64,000 nucleotides of DNA, from contig CALOAN010000021.1 in NCBI GenBank assembly GCA_942491345.1, positions 62,001 to 126,000 on the forward strand. The letters run 5' to 3'. The notes beneath the pieces were generated by a model. The model had not been told where the DNA came from. It searched no databases and worked only from the letters and a program-made list of their open reading frames with translations. Positions 32,412 to 41,800 of this stretch are shown in pieces; position 1 is the stretch's first letter, and the number at the start of each line of letters is the position of its first letter. Both the position numbers and the translations under genes were made by a program. The stretch is from JAHEEL01 sp942491345. GTDB taxonomy: Bacteria > Actinomycetota > Acidimicrobiia > Spongiisociales > UBA5794.

Positions 32412-32440
32412 AGTATGGCTGGTTCCCGGCGCCACGTCAA
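32412..32440 (-). promoter_or_regulatory. Promoter of the cimA leader
   Basis: On the minus strand TTGACG (32440-32435) and CATACT (32417-32412) have a 17-nt spacer. The -10 ends 9 nt before the leader ATG. The -35 overlaps the last codon of the acyltransferase gene. Confidence 0.65.
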
Positions 32441-34545
32441 TGTCCGATGGATTCAGCGATGAGCCGTACGTAGGCTTCGATGCCGGCACCGGTGAGATGA
32501 ACTCCGTCCTCGCCGAAATACTCGGGGTGGTCGGTTGCCGCGGCATTCCAGTCGATCAGGTAGGCATTTGGCCAGAGTTCAACACCGGCCTTGAGGCCCT
32601 CATTGACGCTGTCTTCCCATCTGCGTGGCACCTTTGTGTTGACGAAGTAGACGCGGTCAACCTCCTGGAGCGCCAGCATGACGGCGTCGAGGTGATACGG
32701 GCCGAAGACGCCGTTGGTTCCAAGATGCACGACGGCGATATCACCGAAGGGTGCTTCGGCTCGCATCTGCGCGACAAGATCGGGAACCTGTTTCATCTGG
32801 CGGCTCACCATTGCGTCCACTCGTGCGCCTTCGATGGCCAGAGCGAGGCCGGGTTTTGCCCCGAGCATCACGGAATCCCCGATCAAGAGCGGTCCAGGAG
32901 CGGGGGGCTCTGGCTCCACCTCGGCCTCGGCGATCGCAAGCTCCTCACCGTCAACCGGTTCGGCTCGTGTGGTTGCGGTTTCGGAGTCCTTTGGGCCGGG
33001 TTCGACCTCAGCGTCGTTCGGGGCCGTGGGCGAGGGAGGCGTTGTGGAGGTCTCCGGGACCACGGGTTCGGCTTGCACCTCCGGCGGCGACCCGTCGGAT
33101 TCCGCAGACTCTGATTCGGCGGCTGCCTCATCTGGATCGGGTTCCCGAGATTCGGCGACCGCCGACACAACCGCAGCCGGTGAGACATCAGCCGGATCTC
33201 CGACAATCTCGATCTCCGAGCCCACCGACTCGTCGGCGAGCGCGACCGATTCCTCAGCCGGCGGCGGGGTTGAAGAACCTTCGATCAGGCCGATCGTAAG
33301 ACCGAGTAGGAAGACGCCGGCGACGACCGGCCAGAGGAATGCTGCCTGTGGGGACACTCGTCGCAGGGGTTCGGTGATTCGTGCGAACCAGGTCTTGAAC
33401 CCGAGGTGCCGGATCGGCTGCTCGATCCAGCGGTAGGAGAGTTCCGCGACCGCGACGGTCAGCACAACCTGGGCCACGAGCGTCGGCCATCGACCCCATG
33501 GCACGTCGATGCCGGGTCGGAGGAGGACAAAGATCGGCCAGTGGTATAGGTAGAGCCCGTAGGACCGTTTGCCGACCCAGACGAGGGGGCGATTTCCGAG
33601 TACCGGGTTGAGGGCGCCTTGCGGGTGGACAGTGACGGCGATGACCACGGCGGTGAGCGTCGAGACGACGAAGAAGCCGCCGCGATACAAGAACAGGTCG
33701 TATTCGCCCATCTGAAGCAGCAGCAACGTCAGCCCGCCGACAGCGGCGAACCCCAGAACATTCATGATGGCCGCTCCGACTGAACCAAGTCGGCGTGTGA
33801 ACCTCCAGGGTTGCCACAGGAATGCAAGGCCGACGCCGATGAGGAGGCCTGTAGCCCGCGTGTCGGTGCCGAAGTAGACCCGAGAGGGATCCTCGTACGG
33901 CACGAACAGGAACCACATCAGCGCCGTTGAGGCGACTGCACCGGCGAATGCGACAACGATGAAGCGCCGAGCCGTTTGGCCGTAGCCCGTGGACCGGCGC
34001 GAGAGCAAAGCCATTCCCCCAACGAAGATCAGGGGGAAGAAGAGGTAGAACTGCTCTTCGACGGCCAGCGACCAGAGGTGCCGGAGGAGCGGCGGTCGGG
34101 TGAAAGCCTCGAAGTAGGACTCCTGGCGGAAGATCATGACCCAGTTGGTGGAGTAGGTCAGGGCGCCGAGTACGTCTTGATTGAGGCGGAACAGGGCATC
34201 CCGGGCGAAGAGGAGGGCACCGGCGACGGTGAGAACCAGGAGCACGCCGAGCGCCGGAAGGAGTCGCCGTGCCCGCCGTAGCCAGAAATCCTTGAGGTTC
34301 ACGCGTCCGGACCGTAGGCGTTCGAGAATCAGCAGGGACGTGATCAGATAGCCGCTGATGACGAGGAAGACTTCGACGCCGAGGAACCCGCCTGGGATGA
34401 ATCCGAACTCTGCGTGGTAGAGGATGACGGCAATGACGGCGATGGCGCGTAGTCCGTCGATGCCCGGCATGTACGGCAAGCGTCCCGGTACCTCGCGGGG
34501 AAGGAGATCCCGCATCTGGTCCGTTGTCGTGCTCGTTGTGGCCAT
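32437..34545 (-). CDS. OatA-type acyltransferase 3 with C-terminal SGNH domain
   Basis: A 702-residue membrane enzyme. Residues about 20-400 are an acyltransferase-3 domain of ten or so TM helices with YMPGIDGLRAIAVIAVILYHAEF (catalytic His) and FLGVEVFLVISGYL. A low-complexity Glu/Ser/Pro/Thr linker covers roughly 425-540. The last 150 residues are an extracytoplasmic SGNH hydrolase fold with LIGDSVMLG (nucleophile Ser near 556) and DGVHLTGAG (Asp/His). Such proteins move acetyl groups across the membrane to modify peptidoglycan or surface polysaccharide. It starts divergently from trpS. Confidence 0.92.
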   Translation of the reverse strand: MATTSTTTDQMRDLLPREVPGRLPYMPGIDGLRAIAVIAVILYHAEFGFIPGGFLGVEVFLVISGYLITSLLILERLRSGRVNLKDFWLRRARRLLPALGVLLVLTVAGALLFARDALFRLNQDVLGALTYSTNWVMIFRQESYFEAFTRPPLLRHLWSLAVEEQFYLFFPLIFVGGMALLSRRSTGYGQTARRFIVVAFAGAVASTALMWFLFVPYEDPSRVYFGTDTRATGLLIGVGLAFLWQPWRFTRRLGSVGAAIMNVLGFAAVGGLTLLLLQMGEYDLFLYRGGFFVVSTLTAVVIAVTVHPQGALNPVLGNRPLVWVGKRSYGLYLYHWPIFVLLRPGIDVPWGRWPTLVAQVVLTVAVAELSYRWIEQPIRHLGFKTWFARITEPLRRVSPQAAFLWPVVAGVFLLGLTIGLIEGSSTPPPAEESVALADESVGSEIEIVGDPADVSPAAVVSAVAESREPDPDEAAAESESAESDGSPPEVQAEPVVPETSTTPPSPTAPNDAEVEPGPKDSETATTRAEPVDGEELAIAEAEVEPEPPAPGPLLIGDSVMLGAKPGLALAIEGARVDAMVSRQMKQVPDLVAQMRAEAPFGDIAVVHLGTNGVFGPYHLDAVMLALQEVDRVYFVNTKVPRRWEDSVNEGLKAGVELWPNAYLIDWNAAATDHPEYFGEDGVHLTGAGIEAYVRLIAESIGH

Positions 34546-34636
34546 GGTCTTTCGTCGCGCGCGTATTCAGCGCTCCCGTGGCGCCGAAATCCTTCCAGAG
34601 CAAGGGTATCACGGAGGGGTCCAAACCCCGAGCGCC

Positions 34637-34665
34637 TTGCTGGAAAGATCGGCCACCGGTATCGT
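34637..34665 (+). promoter_or_regulatory. Promoter of the trpS leader
   Basis: TTGCTG (34637-34642) and TATCGT (34660-34665) have a 17-nt spacer. The -10 ends 6 nt before the leader-peptide ATG, so the leader peptide is probably translated from a leaderless transcript. Confidence 0.7.
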
Positions 34666-34671
34666 TCCTGT

Positions 34672-34710
34672 ATGGAAATCGCGCGTCCGTGGTGGTTGCG
34701 GGGGAGATAG
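34672..34710 (+). CDS. trpS leader peptide (tandem Trp codons)
   Basis: A 12-residue ORF, MEIARPWWLRGR, with two adjacent TGG codons (34690-34695) and a TAG stop. GGAGA-TAGGG-TCTCC straddling the stop can form the first hairpin. A terminator follows 28 nt later. This is the layout of ribosome-mediated attenuation in response to charged tRNA-Trp, fitting the downstream gene, tryptophanyl-tRNA synthetase. Confidence 0.85.
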   Translation: MEIARPWWLRGR

Positions 34711-34737
34711 GGTCTCCGCGCGCCGCGAAGGCACCGA

Positions 34738-34764
34738 CGCCGGAGCCCGAGGGCCCGGCGTTTT
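34738..34764 (+). terminator. Attenuator terminator of trpS
   Basis: CGCCGG-A-GCCC (34738-34748) pairs with GGGC-CCGGCG (34751-34760) across a GA loop with one bulged A, followed by TTTT. CTCCG (34714-34718) is complementary to CGGAG (34741-34745), a possible antiterminator. Confidence 0.8.
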
Positions 34765-34781
34765 CTCATGAGGAGGATGTG

Positions 34782-35783
34782 GTGACAGAACAGGTGAAGC
34801 AGACGGTGTTCTCGGGGGTTCAGCCCTCGGGGGCGATGCACCTCGGTGGCTATCTCGGAGCGTTCCGGAACTGGGTTGCGCTCCAGGACGATGACGCCTA
34901 CGACGTGATCTACTGCATCGTCGACCTCCACGCGATGACGGTTCCGTACGACCCTGCCGATTTTCATCGCCTTCGCCTCGACACGGCCAAGACGGTCCTG
35001 GCACTCGGGATCGACCCAGATCGTTCCCTGCTCTACATGCAGAGCCAGGTACCTCAACACGCAGAGCTGGCGTGGATCCTCGGTACGTTGACCCCGACCG
35101 GAGTGCTGAACCGGATGACGCAGCACAAGGACAAGGTCGACAAGGGAGTCCCGTCAAACTTGGGCTTGTACTCGTACCCGGTGTTGATGGCTGCCGACAT
35201 CCTGCTGTTTCACGCCGGGCTCGTGCCGGTTGGCGACGATCAGAAACAGCACCTCGAGATGTCGCGCGACCTCGCTGCCCGGTTCAACAACCGATTCGGC
35301 GAGGTGTTCCCGATCCCCGAACCGCTGATCCCGGAGACCGCGGCACGGGTGATGTCACTTGTCGAGCCGACCGCCAAAATGTCGAAGAGCGACCCGAACG
35401 CGAAGAACCGCATCGACCTCGATGATTCGCCTGATGTCATCCGGAAGAAGGTCAAGTCGGCGGTCACGGATTCCGACCCCACGGTTCGGTACGACATCGA
35501 GGCGAAGCCGGGTATCTCGAATCTGCTCGAGATCATGTCGGCGACAACCGGGCGGTCGATCGACGACCTCGCTGCCGAGTACGAAACCGGGGGCTATGGG
35601 CGGTTCAAGGATGCGGTGGCCGAGTCGATCGTTGCTGAGCTCGCCCCGGTCCGATCGCGGCTACAGGAGCTCGACGATGCCGACGTCGCGCGCATTCTCC
35701 AGAAGGGCGCCCTCGATGCCCGAACACGCGCCGAACGACTCCAACAGCAGGTGAGAGACGCGGTGGGTCTGGGTCGAGTCTGA
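34782..35783 (+). CDS. trpS: Tryptophanyl-tRNA synthetase
   Basis: A 333-residue class I synthetase charging tRNA-Trp. The HIGH-like motif is PSGAMHLGGYLG (residues 15-26) and KMSKS is near 199-203. PTGVLNRMTQHKDK and the dimer region match bacterial TrpRS. The GTG at 34782 is chosen with AGGAGG 5 nt upstream. The in-frame codons before it belong to the attenuator. Expression is likely set by tryptophan supply through the leader peptide. The C-terminal coiled segment RSRLQELDDADV is normal. Confidence 0.96.
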   Translation: MTEQVKQTVFSGVQPSGAMHLGGYLGAFRNWVALQDDDAYDVIYCIVDLHAMTVPYDPADFHRLRLDTAKTVLALGIDPDRSLLYMQSQVPQHAELAWILGTLTPTGVLNRMTQHKDKVDKGVPSNLGLYSYPVLMAADILLFHAGLVPVGDDQKQHLEMSRDLAARFNNRFGEVFPIPEPLIPETAARVMSLVEPTAKMSKSDPNAKNRIDLDDSPDVIRKKVKSAVTDSDPTVRYDIEAKPGISNLLEIMSATTGRSIDDLAAEYETGGYGRFKDAVAESIVAELAPVRSRLQELDDADVARILQKGALDARTRAERLQQQVRDAVGLGRV

Positions 35784-35825
35784 CCGAAGGAGCAGGCAGC
35801 AGAACTCGAGACGGAGGCACGTTGC

Positions 35826-35909
35826 TGAGTCTCGGGTCTCATGTCTCATGTCTCAGGTCTCATGTCTCCGGTCTCTCTCGAGTCTCGAGTCTCGAGTCTC
35901 GGATCTCAC
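35826..35909 (+). repeat. GTCTCNN heptad element 5
   Basis: About twelve 7-nt units in one register, first NNGTCTC (GGGTCTC, ATGTCTC, AGGTCTC, CGGTCTC) then TCTCGAG. The element lies between trpS and guaB3. Only the GTCTC orientation is long. A short GAGAC sits upstream at 35804. Confidence 0.8.
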
Positions 35910-35964
35910 ACTCCTACTACGCTGCGGTGGCTGGCACTGCCCACCAACGGAAGGTCGTTTCCAC

Positions 35965-37122
35965 GTGGAAATCGAGATCGGTATCGCAAAATCCGGACGA
36001 AGGGCTTACGGGTTCGACGACATCGCCATCGTCCCCTCGCGGCGGACTCGCGATCCCGAAGACGTTGATTTGCGCTGGGAGATGGACGCGTTCACCTTCG
36101 ATCTCCCGCTCCTGGCGGCGGCGATGGATTCGGCCGTCAGCCCCACTACTGCGGTTGAGATCTCGAGATTGGGCGGCCTGGCGGTTCTGAATCTCGAAGG
36201 TCTCTGGACGAAGTACGAGGACCCTGTGGCGGTGTACGAGGAGATCTCCTCGCTGCCGGACTCCCAGGCAACGCGCCGGATGCAGGAGATGTACGCCGCC
36301 CCTGTTGAGCCCGATCTCATCACGCAGCGGGTTCGAGAGATGAAGGATTCCGGGATCATCACGGCGGCAAGCCTCACTCCTCAGCACGTCACCAAATACA
36401 TCGACGACGCCAAGAAGGGTGGCCTCGACATCCTCGTCGTCCAGGGCACCGTGGTCTCCGCCGAACACGTCTCGTCGAGAACCGAGCCGCTCGACCTTTT
36501 CCGATTCATCCGCGACGTCGAAATGCCGGTCATCGTCGGCGGCGTTGCCTCCTACTCGGGGGCGCTGCACTTGATGCGGACCGGTGCCGTCGCCGTGCTC
36601 GTTGGTGTGGGACCCGGTGCTGCCTGCACCACGCGGGGAGTCCTCGGCATCGGCGTTCCTCAGGCGACCGCGATCGCCGATGCGGCCGGTGCGAGAACCA
36701 GGTACCTCGAGGAGACGGGCCGGTATGTCCACGTGATTGCCGACGGCGGGATGCGGACGGGGGGAGATATCGCCAAGGCGATTGCCGTCGGCGCTGACGC
36801 CGTCATGCTCGGTTCTCCGTTCGCAGCGACTGCGGAAGCCCCGGGAAACGGTGTCCACTGGGGAATGGCCACCTTCCACCCGACGCTGCCGCGCGGGTCG
36901 CGGGTGCGAGTTGGGACCCTCGGAACGATTGAGGAGCTGCTCCTCGGGCCGGCCCACGAAAACGATGGCAAGAGGAACCTCTTTGGAGCCCTGCGCACCT
37001 CGATGGCAACCACCGGGCACGCCAACGTGAAGGAGTTCCAGAAGGCTGAAGTGATGGTTGCCCCCGCCCTCCAGACTGAAGGCAAGCAGCTCCAGCTGTC
37101 TCAGGGCGTCGGGATGGGTTGA
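35965..37122 (+). CDS. GuaB3 family IMP dehydrogenase-related protein
   Basis: A 385-residue TIM-barrel protein without the CBS pair of true IMP dehydrogenase. The GTG at 35965 gives MEIEIGIAKSGRRAYGFDDIAIVPSRRT (in parts), matching the actinobacterial GuaB3 start. The active-site loop GPGAACTTRGVLGIGVPQ keeps the catalytic Cys, and VIADGGMRTGGDIAKAIAVGADAVMLG is the phosphate site. A GuaB3 member has been reported to act as GMP reductase, so NADPH-dependent GMP-to-IMP conversion is a real alternative to IMP oxidation. It is 1 nt upstream of guaA, so purine function is secure even if direction is not. Confidence 0.88.
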   Translation: MEIEIGIAKSGRRAYGFDDIAIVPSRRTRDPEDVDLRWEMDAFTFDLPLLAAAMDSAVSPTTAVEISRLGGLAVLNLEGLWTKYEDPVAVYEEISSLPDSQATRRMQEMYAAPVEPDLITQRVREMKDSGIITAASLTPQHVTKYIDDAKKGGLDILVVQGTVVSAEHVSSRTEPLDLFRFIRDVEMPVIVGGVASYSGALHLMRTGAVAVLVGVGPGAACTTRGVLGIGVPQATAIADAAGARTRYLEETGRYVHVIADGGMRTGGDIAKAIAVGADAVMLGSPFAATAEAPGNGVHWGMATFHPTLPRGSRVRVGTLGTIEELLLGPAHENDGKRNLFGALRTSMATTGHANVKEFQKAEVMVAPALQTEGKQLQLSQGVGMG

Positions 37123-37123
37123 C

Positions 37124-38689
37124 GTGGCAACCGGAGCCACGGGTCACGCGTCGGATGGCGACTTCGATCGGGTGTTGGTGGTCGATTTCGGGGCCCAATA
37201 CGCCCAGCTGATTGCGCGCCGAGTGCGTGAGGCACACGTCTTCTCGGAAATCGTTCCACGCGACATCACGGCCGCCGCGGTGGCAGAGCAGGCACCCGTC
37301 GGCATCATCCTGTCGGGTGGTCCCGCTTCGGTGCACGAACCCGGGGCCTATGGGATCGATCAGGCGATATTCGATCTCGGGATCCCGGTCCTTGGTATTT
37401 GCTATGGCCATCAGATCTTGGCGAACAGCCTCGGTGGCACGGTGGACCGAAACGACGTAGCCGAGTACGGTCCGGCCGAGCTGACGGTGACGGGCGAATC
37501 CGTCCTCTTCGCTGGCCTCCCGGTCGAGCAACCCGTTTGGATGAGCCATCGAGATGCGGTTGCCGAGGCTCCCCCGGGCTTTACCGTGACCGCCTCAACC
37601 GGAGATTCCCCGGTTGCAGCTATGGAGGACGCGGAGCGGGGCCTCTTCGGGGTGCAATTCCACCCGGAGGTCGTGCATACACCCCGGGGGCAGGAGATCC
37701 TCAAACACTTCCTCTACGCGGTGTGTCGGGCCCGACCGACATGGACCCATGTCGGGATCATCGAGCAATCGGTTGCCGCGATTCGAGAAGAAGTGGGCGA
37801 GGGAACGGTCATCTGTGGGCTCTCCGGAGGGGTCGACTCATCGGTTGCAGCCGCTCTGGTGCACAAGGCGATTGGGGACCAACTCGTCTGCGTCTTTGTC
37901 GACCACGGGTTGCTCCGCAAGGGCGAGGCTGAACAGGTTGAGGAGACGTTCCAACGCACATTCAACATGAACCTCATCCACCTGAAAGCAGAGGATCGCT
38001 TTCTCGATGCACTCGCCGGGGTCACGGATCCCGAACTGAAACGGAAGATCATTGGCGAGTCGTTCATCAGGGTTTTCGAAGAGGTCGCATCCAGCGTGGC
38101 CGACGCGAGGTATCTCGTGCAGGGCACGCTGTATCCAGACGTGATCGAATCTGGCACCAAGGATGCAGCAAAGATCAAGAGCCACCACAACGTCGGCGGT
38201 CTGCCAGATGACATGACACTCTCGCTCATCGAGCCGCTGCGTGATCTGTTCAAGGACGAGGTTCGGGCGGTAGGAGAGGAGCTCGGGCTTCCGGAAGAGA
38301 TCGTGTGGCGTCAGCCATTCCCCGGGCCCGGGCTTGCAGTCCGCATCATCGGCGACGTGACGAAGGAGCGGCTCGAGATCCTCCGCGACGCCGACTCCAT
38401 CGTGCTCGATGAGATCCACAAGGCGGGCCTGTATCAGGACTTGTGGCAGACCTTCGGCGTGCTTCCTGCGATCCGTTCGGTCGGGGTCCAGGGGGATGGG
38501 CGTACCTACGCCTACCCGCTGATACTTCGTGCGGTCACGTCGGATGATGCGATGACGGCAGACTGGGCTCGGTTGCCCTACGAAGTGTTGGCTTCGATCT
38601 CATCGCGCGTCATCAACGAGGTTCCCGGTATCAACAGGGTTGCGTACGACATCTCGTCGAAACCTCCGTCGACGATCGAGTGGGAGTGA
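37124..38689 (+). CDS. guaA: GMP synthase (glutamine-hydrolysing)
   Basis: A 521-residue enzyme converting XMP to GMP. The class I amidotransferase domain (about 1-205) has VVDFGAQYAQLIARRVRE, GICYGHQ with the nucleophilic Cys, and GVQFHPEV. The PP-loop ATPase starts VICGLSGGVDSSVAAAL near residue 228. The dimerisation domain ends in SKPPSTIEWE as is universal. The GTG at 37124 lies one base after the guaB3 stop, so the pair is coupled. A GC-rich palindrome follows the stop codon. Confidence 0.97.
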   Translation: MATGATGHASDGDFDRVLVVDFGAQYAQLIARRVREAHVFSEIVPRDITAAAVAEQAPVGIILSGGPASVHEPGAYGIDQAIFDLGIPVLGICYGHQILANSLGGTVDRNDVAEYGPAELTVTGESVLFAGLPVEQPVWMSHRDAVAEAPPGFTVTASTGDSPVAAMEDAERGLFGVQFHPEVVHTPRGQEILKHFLYAVCRARPTWTHVGIIEQSVAAIREEVGEGTVICGLSGGVDSSVAAALVHKAIGDQLVCVFVDHGLLRKGEAEQVEETFQRTFNMNLIHLKAEDRFLDALAGVTDPELKRKIIGESFIRVFEEVASSVADARYLVQGTLYPDVIESGTKDAAKIKSHHNVGGLPDDMTLSLIEPLRDLFKDEVRAVGEELGLPEEIVWRQPFPGPGLAVRIIGDVTKERLEILRDADSIVLDEIHKAGLYQDLWQTFGVLPAIRSVGVQGDGRTYAYPLILRAVTSDDAMTADWARLPYEVLASISSRVINEVPGINRVAYDISSKPPSTIEWE

Positions 38690-38701
38690 TTCGCGCCCGA
38701 T

Positions 38702-38756
38702 CCGCGTACCCAGGGTTGTAGACGCCAGTAGGACGCGGAGAACCCTCGGTACGCGG
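38702..38756. repeat. CGCGTACC-type repeat, full hairpin
   Basis: CCGCGTACC-C-AGGGTT (38702-38717) is complementary to AACCCT-C-GGTACGCGG (38741-38756) except for one central mismatch, with a 23-nt loop. The arms recur after truA at 11367. It could act as the guaA terminator and is followed by GTTTG. Confidence 0.7.
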
Positions 38757-38831
38757 TTTGTAGTCCTCAAGGCGCTGTGGGGGTCGGTCGATACCTCCAG
38801 CACAGCATTGCGCGCAGTTTGAGGTACATCA

Positions 38832-41800
38832 GTGGGCTGGAGCAACGATCCAGAAATGCAGAAGATGTTCCTCGACGAGGTGACGGAGCGATCCGCCCGC
38901 CTTGTTGAGGGTGCTCAGGCCCTCCGTGCAGGAACGGTCTCACCGCAGGAAGCCGGTGACCTCCTTCGCGAAGGTCATACGATCAAGGGAACCGGCCGTG
39001 TCATGGGCTACGACGATGTCGGGTCCGCCGGGCTGATGCTCGAGATGATCTGGAGATGGATCCAGCAGGGTGACATCACGCCTGTCCCGCTCTTCGGCCG
39101 CGTGCTGGAGGGCCTCAGTGCTGCGATCCCCAGAGCTCTCGATGACCCGGCGGAGCTCTCTGTGGCGATGACCGCCGTCCATGAGTTCTTCGACGGGCAG
39201 GAGCTTCCGGAAGAGCTTCCACCGGCTCCCCAAGTCGACGGCGCGGCAGCCTCTTCGAGCGAAGGGGCGTCCACCGATCCCGACGGTGGTGGTGGACCGG
39301 TGATCTTCGGCGAACGTGCAGCTGTGCCAAACGGCTCCGCAGCGACCGTGGAGGCTGCTGAACCTGCGGCCTCCGATGAGCCATCGGAGGCCGAGACGGT
39401 TGGCGTGGATGCCGCTGAGGGCGAACTCGAACCTGTATCAAACACCGAGGCTGTTTCGAGTGACGACGCGGACTCGGAGCCGGTGGTGTCGGCTCATGAC
39501 ATGTTCGCTCAGTTGGCGAGCTCCGAAGCGGAGTTGGTCGGGGACGGCTTCGTGGAGGCTCAGCGGGCCGATCGGGAGGCCATCGAGGCCGACGTCGATA
39601 CTGAGCCCGCTGATGAGGAAACTCCCGTTGACGGGCAGGTGTCAGAGCCGGTGCTTTCGGCTCATGAGATGTTTGCTCAGCTGGCGAGCCTCGAGAATGA
39701 GACCGGTGAAGCTGAAGCAGGTGTGGTGTCCGATGATTCCACAGAGGCCCCCGAGGCCGTTGAATCTGCGGCCTCTCAGGAGGCGCCTGCGGTGGAACCG
39801 GATGAGGCTGAACCACTCCAGGCTGAGGTTGACTCCGAGTCTGCTGTAGAGGCTGTTTCGGTCGACGAAGCGGAGTCGGAGCCGGCGATGTCGGCTCATG
39901 ACATGTTTGCCCAGCTCGCGAGTCAGGAAGAGGCGTCCGCAGAAGTCGAAACCGCTGAAGATCACATGGACGATGGTGAAGCGGCCGAAGCCGTGCAGGA
40001 ACCTCCAACGATGGAGCTGGTCGAGGATGGCCACGCCACAGACGCAACCGTCGAGAGCGAGTCCGCCGATGAAACGGCAGCGGATGCCGCACGGTCGGCT
40101 CAAGAGGCATTCGCCGAACTCCGCCGTTCGATGATGCAAGACGCCGCTGCTGCTCACATCGCTGCCGAGCCCGAAGACCACCCAGACGACACAGAGGCCG
40201 CTCCGGATGTCGTCGATGGGGACAGGGACACCACCGACGTCGAGGAGCCGATCGCTGCGGCAGTCGGCGACGAATCCGCAGACGGCGAGCCGGTCGGCGA
40301 CGAATCCGCAGACGGCGAGCCGGTCGACGTTTCGACGGTTGATGCGGCTGCGTCCGCGCCGGAGGCACCGTTTGGCGACGTTATAGAGTTCCCGGTGTCC
40401 GAAAGCGATGCTGAGTCCGGAGAGAAGGCGGCCGGTGATGCCGACCCGAGCGCCATCGACGACGATCAGTCGCAGGAGGCGACTGATGTCGTGGTGCTGC
40501 CGTCGAATCGAAAGACCCAGCCGCAGGATTCCTCCGATCCGAAGGATCTTGGCGGCCTCGTCGGCGCAGTCAAGACGTGGGCCGATGAGGAACCGATCTC
40601 GGTAAACACCGGTCGGCTGTACGGCCTCGTCAACAACATCGTCACGCTCCGGATGAACATCGAATCGGCCAAGGAGCAACTCGCAGAGCTCGCGGAGGTG
40701 GCAGCCGCCGATCCATTCTTCTCGGATCGCGTTTCGCACATAGCGGGCGAGATCGAACCGATCGCCGATGCTTCCGAACGGATCGAAGGAGAAGCCCTCG
40801 CTCTCGCCGCCGCTCCGCTCCGCGACGTGACCAACACACTGCCGCAGCTTGGCCGGTATCTCAGCCGGAAGACGGGCAAGGAGTTGCGTGTCGAGATCGT
40901 GGGCGACGACGTACTCGTCGATCGACAAGTCCTCGATCGTTTGGGCGACGCGATCAGACAACTCGTCGTCAATTCGGCGGTGCACGGCATCGAAGACGTT
41001 GACACGCGGCTCGGTGCCGCAAAGCCGGGAACCGGCTCCATCCGGATCGAGGCGAAACAAACGGACGTGAACCTCGAAGTCGCAGTGATCGACGACGGGC
41101 GAGGGATCGATTGGAAGGGTATCCGGGAGAAAGGGCTCGCACTCGGACTCCTCGACTCGGCAGGCGAACTTGCGCCGGATGCGCTGCGCTCGCTCTTGTA
41201 CCAGTCCGGGTTCACGACCCGTGACGATGCCGATGAACTCGCCGGGGATGGCGACGGGTTGGCAGTTGTTCGCGATGCGATGGAGTCGCTGAACGGATCC
41301 CTGCGTCTCGAAAGCACTCCGAAGGTCGAGACCCGGGTCTCGATGGTCGTTCCCGTCCACCAGGCAATGCAGAAGGCACTCCTGGTGGTAGCCGGCGGGA
41401 TCATGTGGGGCATCCCGGAAACCGGCGTCCTTGACGTTGTCGAAATGAACCTGGCGACCATCGCGGTGGCGGATCACACCACGGTTCTCGAACGACCCGA
41501 TGGAGACGTGCCCTTTGCTTCGTTCGCCGATCTGATGGGACAGCATTCGGACGCAGTTCCCACGTCGATCGTCATCGCGACAAGCGCGGCCGGTCCAGTC
41601 GCGCTCGGAGTCGAAGAAATCGTCGGTGTTCGCCGCATCGCAGCGAAGGAGCTCGGTGCCGTTCTCGCAGACGCCAAGGCCGACGTGGTGACCGGCGCAG
41701 CGCTCCTCGGCGGTGACGAGGTTGTTCTCCTGGTCGATACGACGCGCCTTGCAGAGAAGCAGCGCGAAGTTGCGATCGAGACACCGGCGTTTCCTTCCGC

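Noticed and set aside
34546..34781. T-box riboswitch for trpS
   Set aside because: No T-box motif with an exposed UGGN and no specifier-loop stem could be found, whereas a Trp leader peptide with terminator explains the region.
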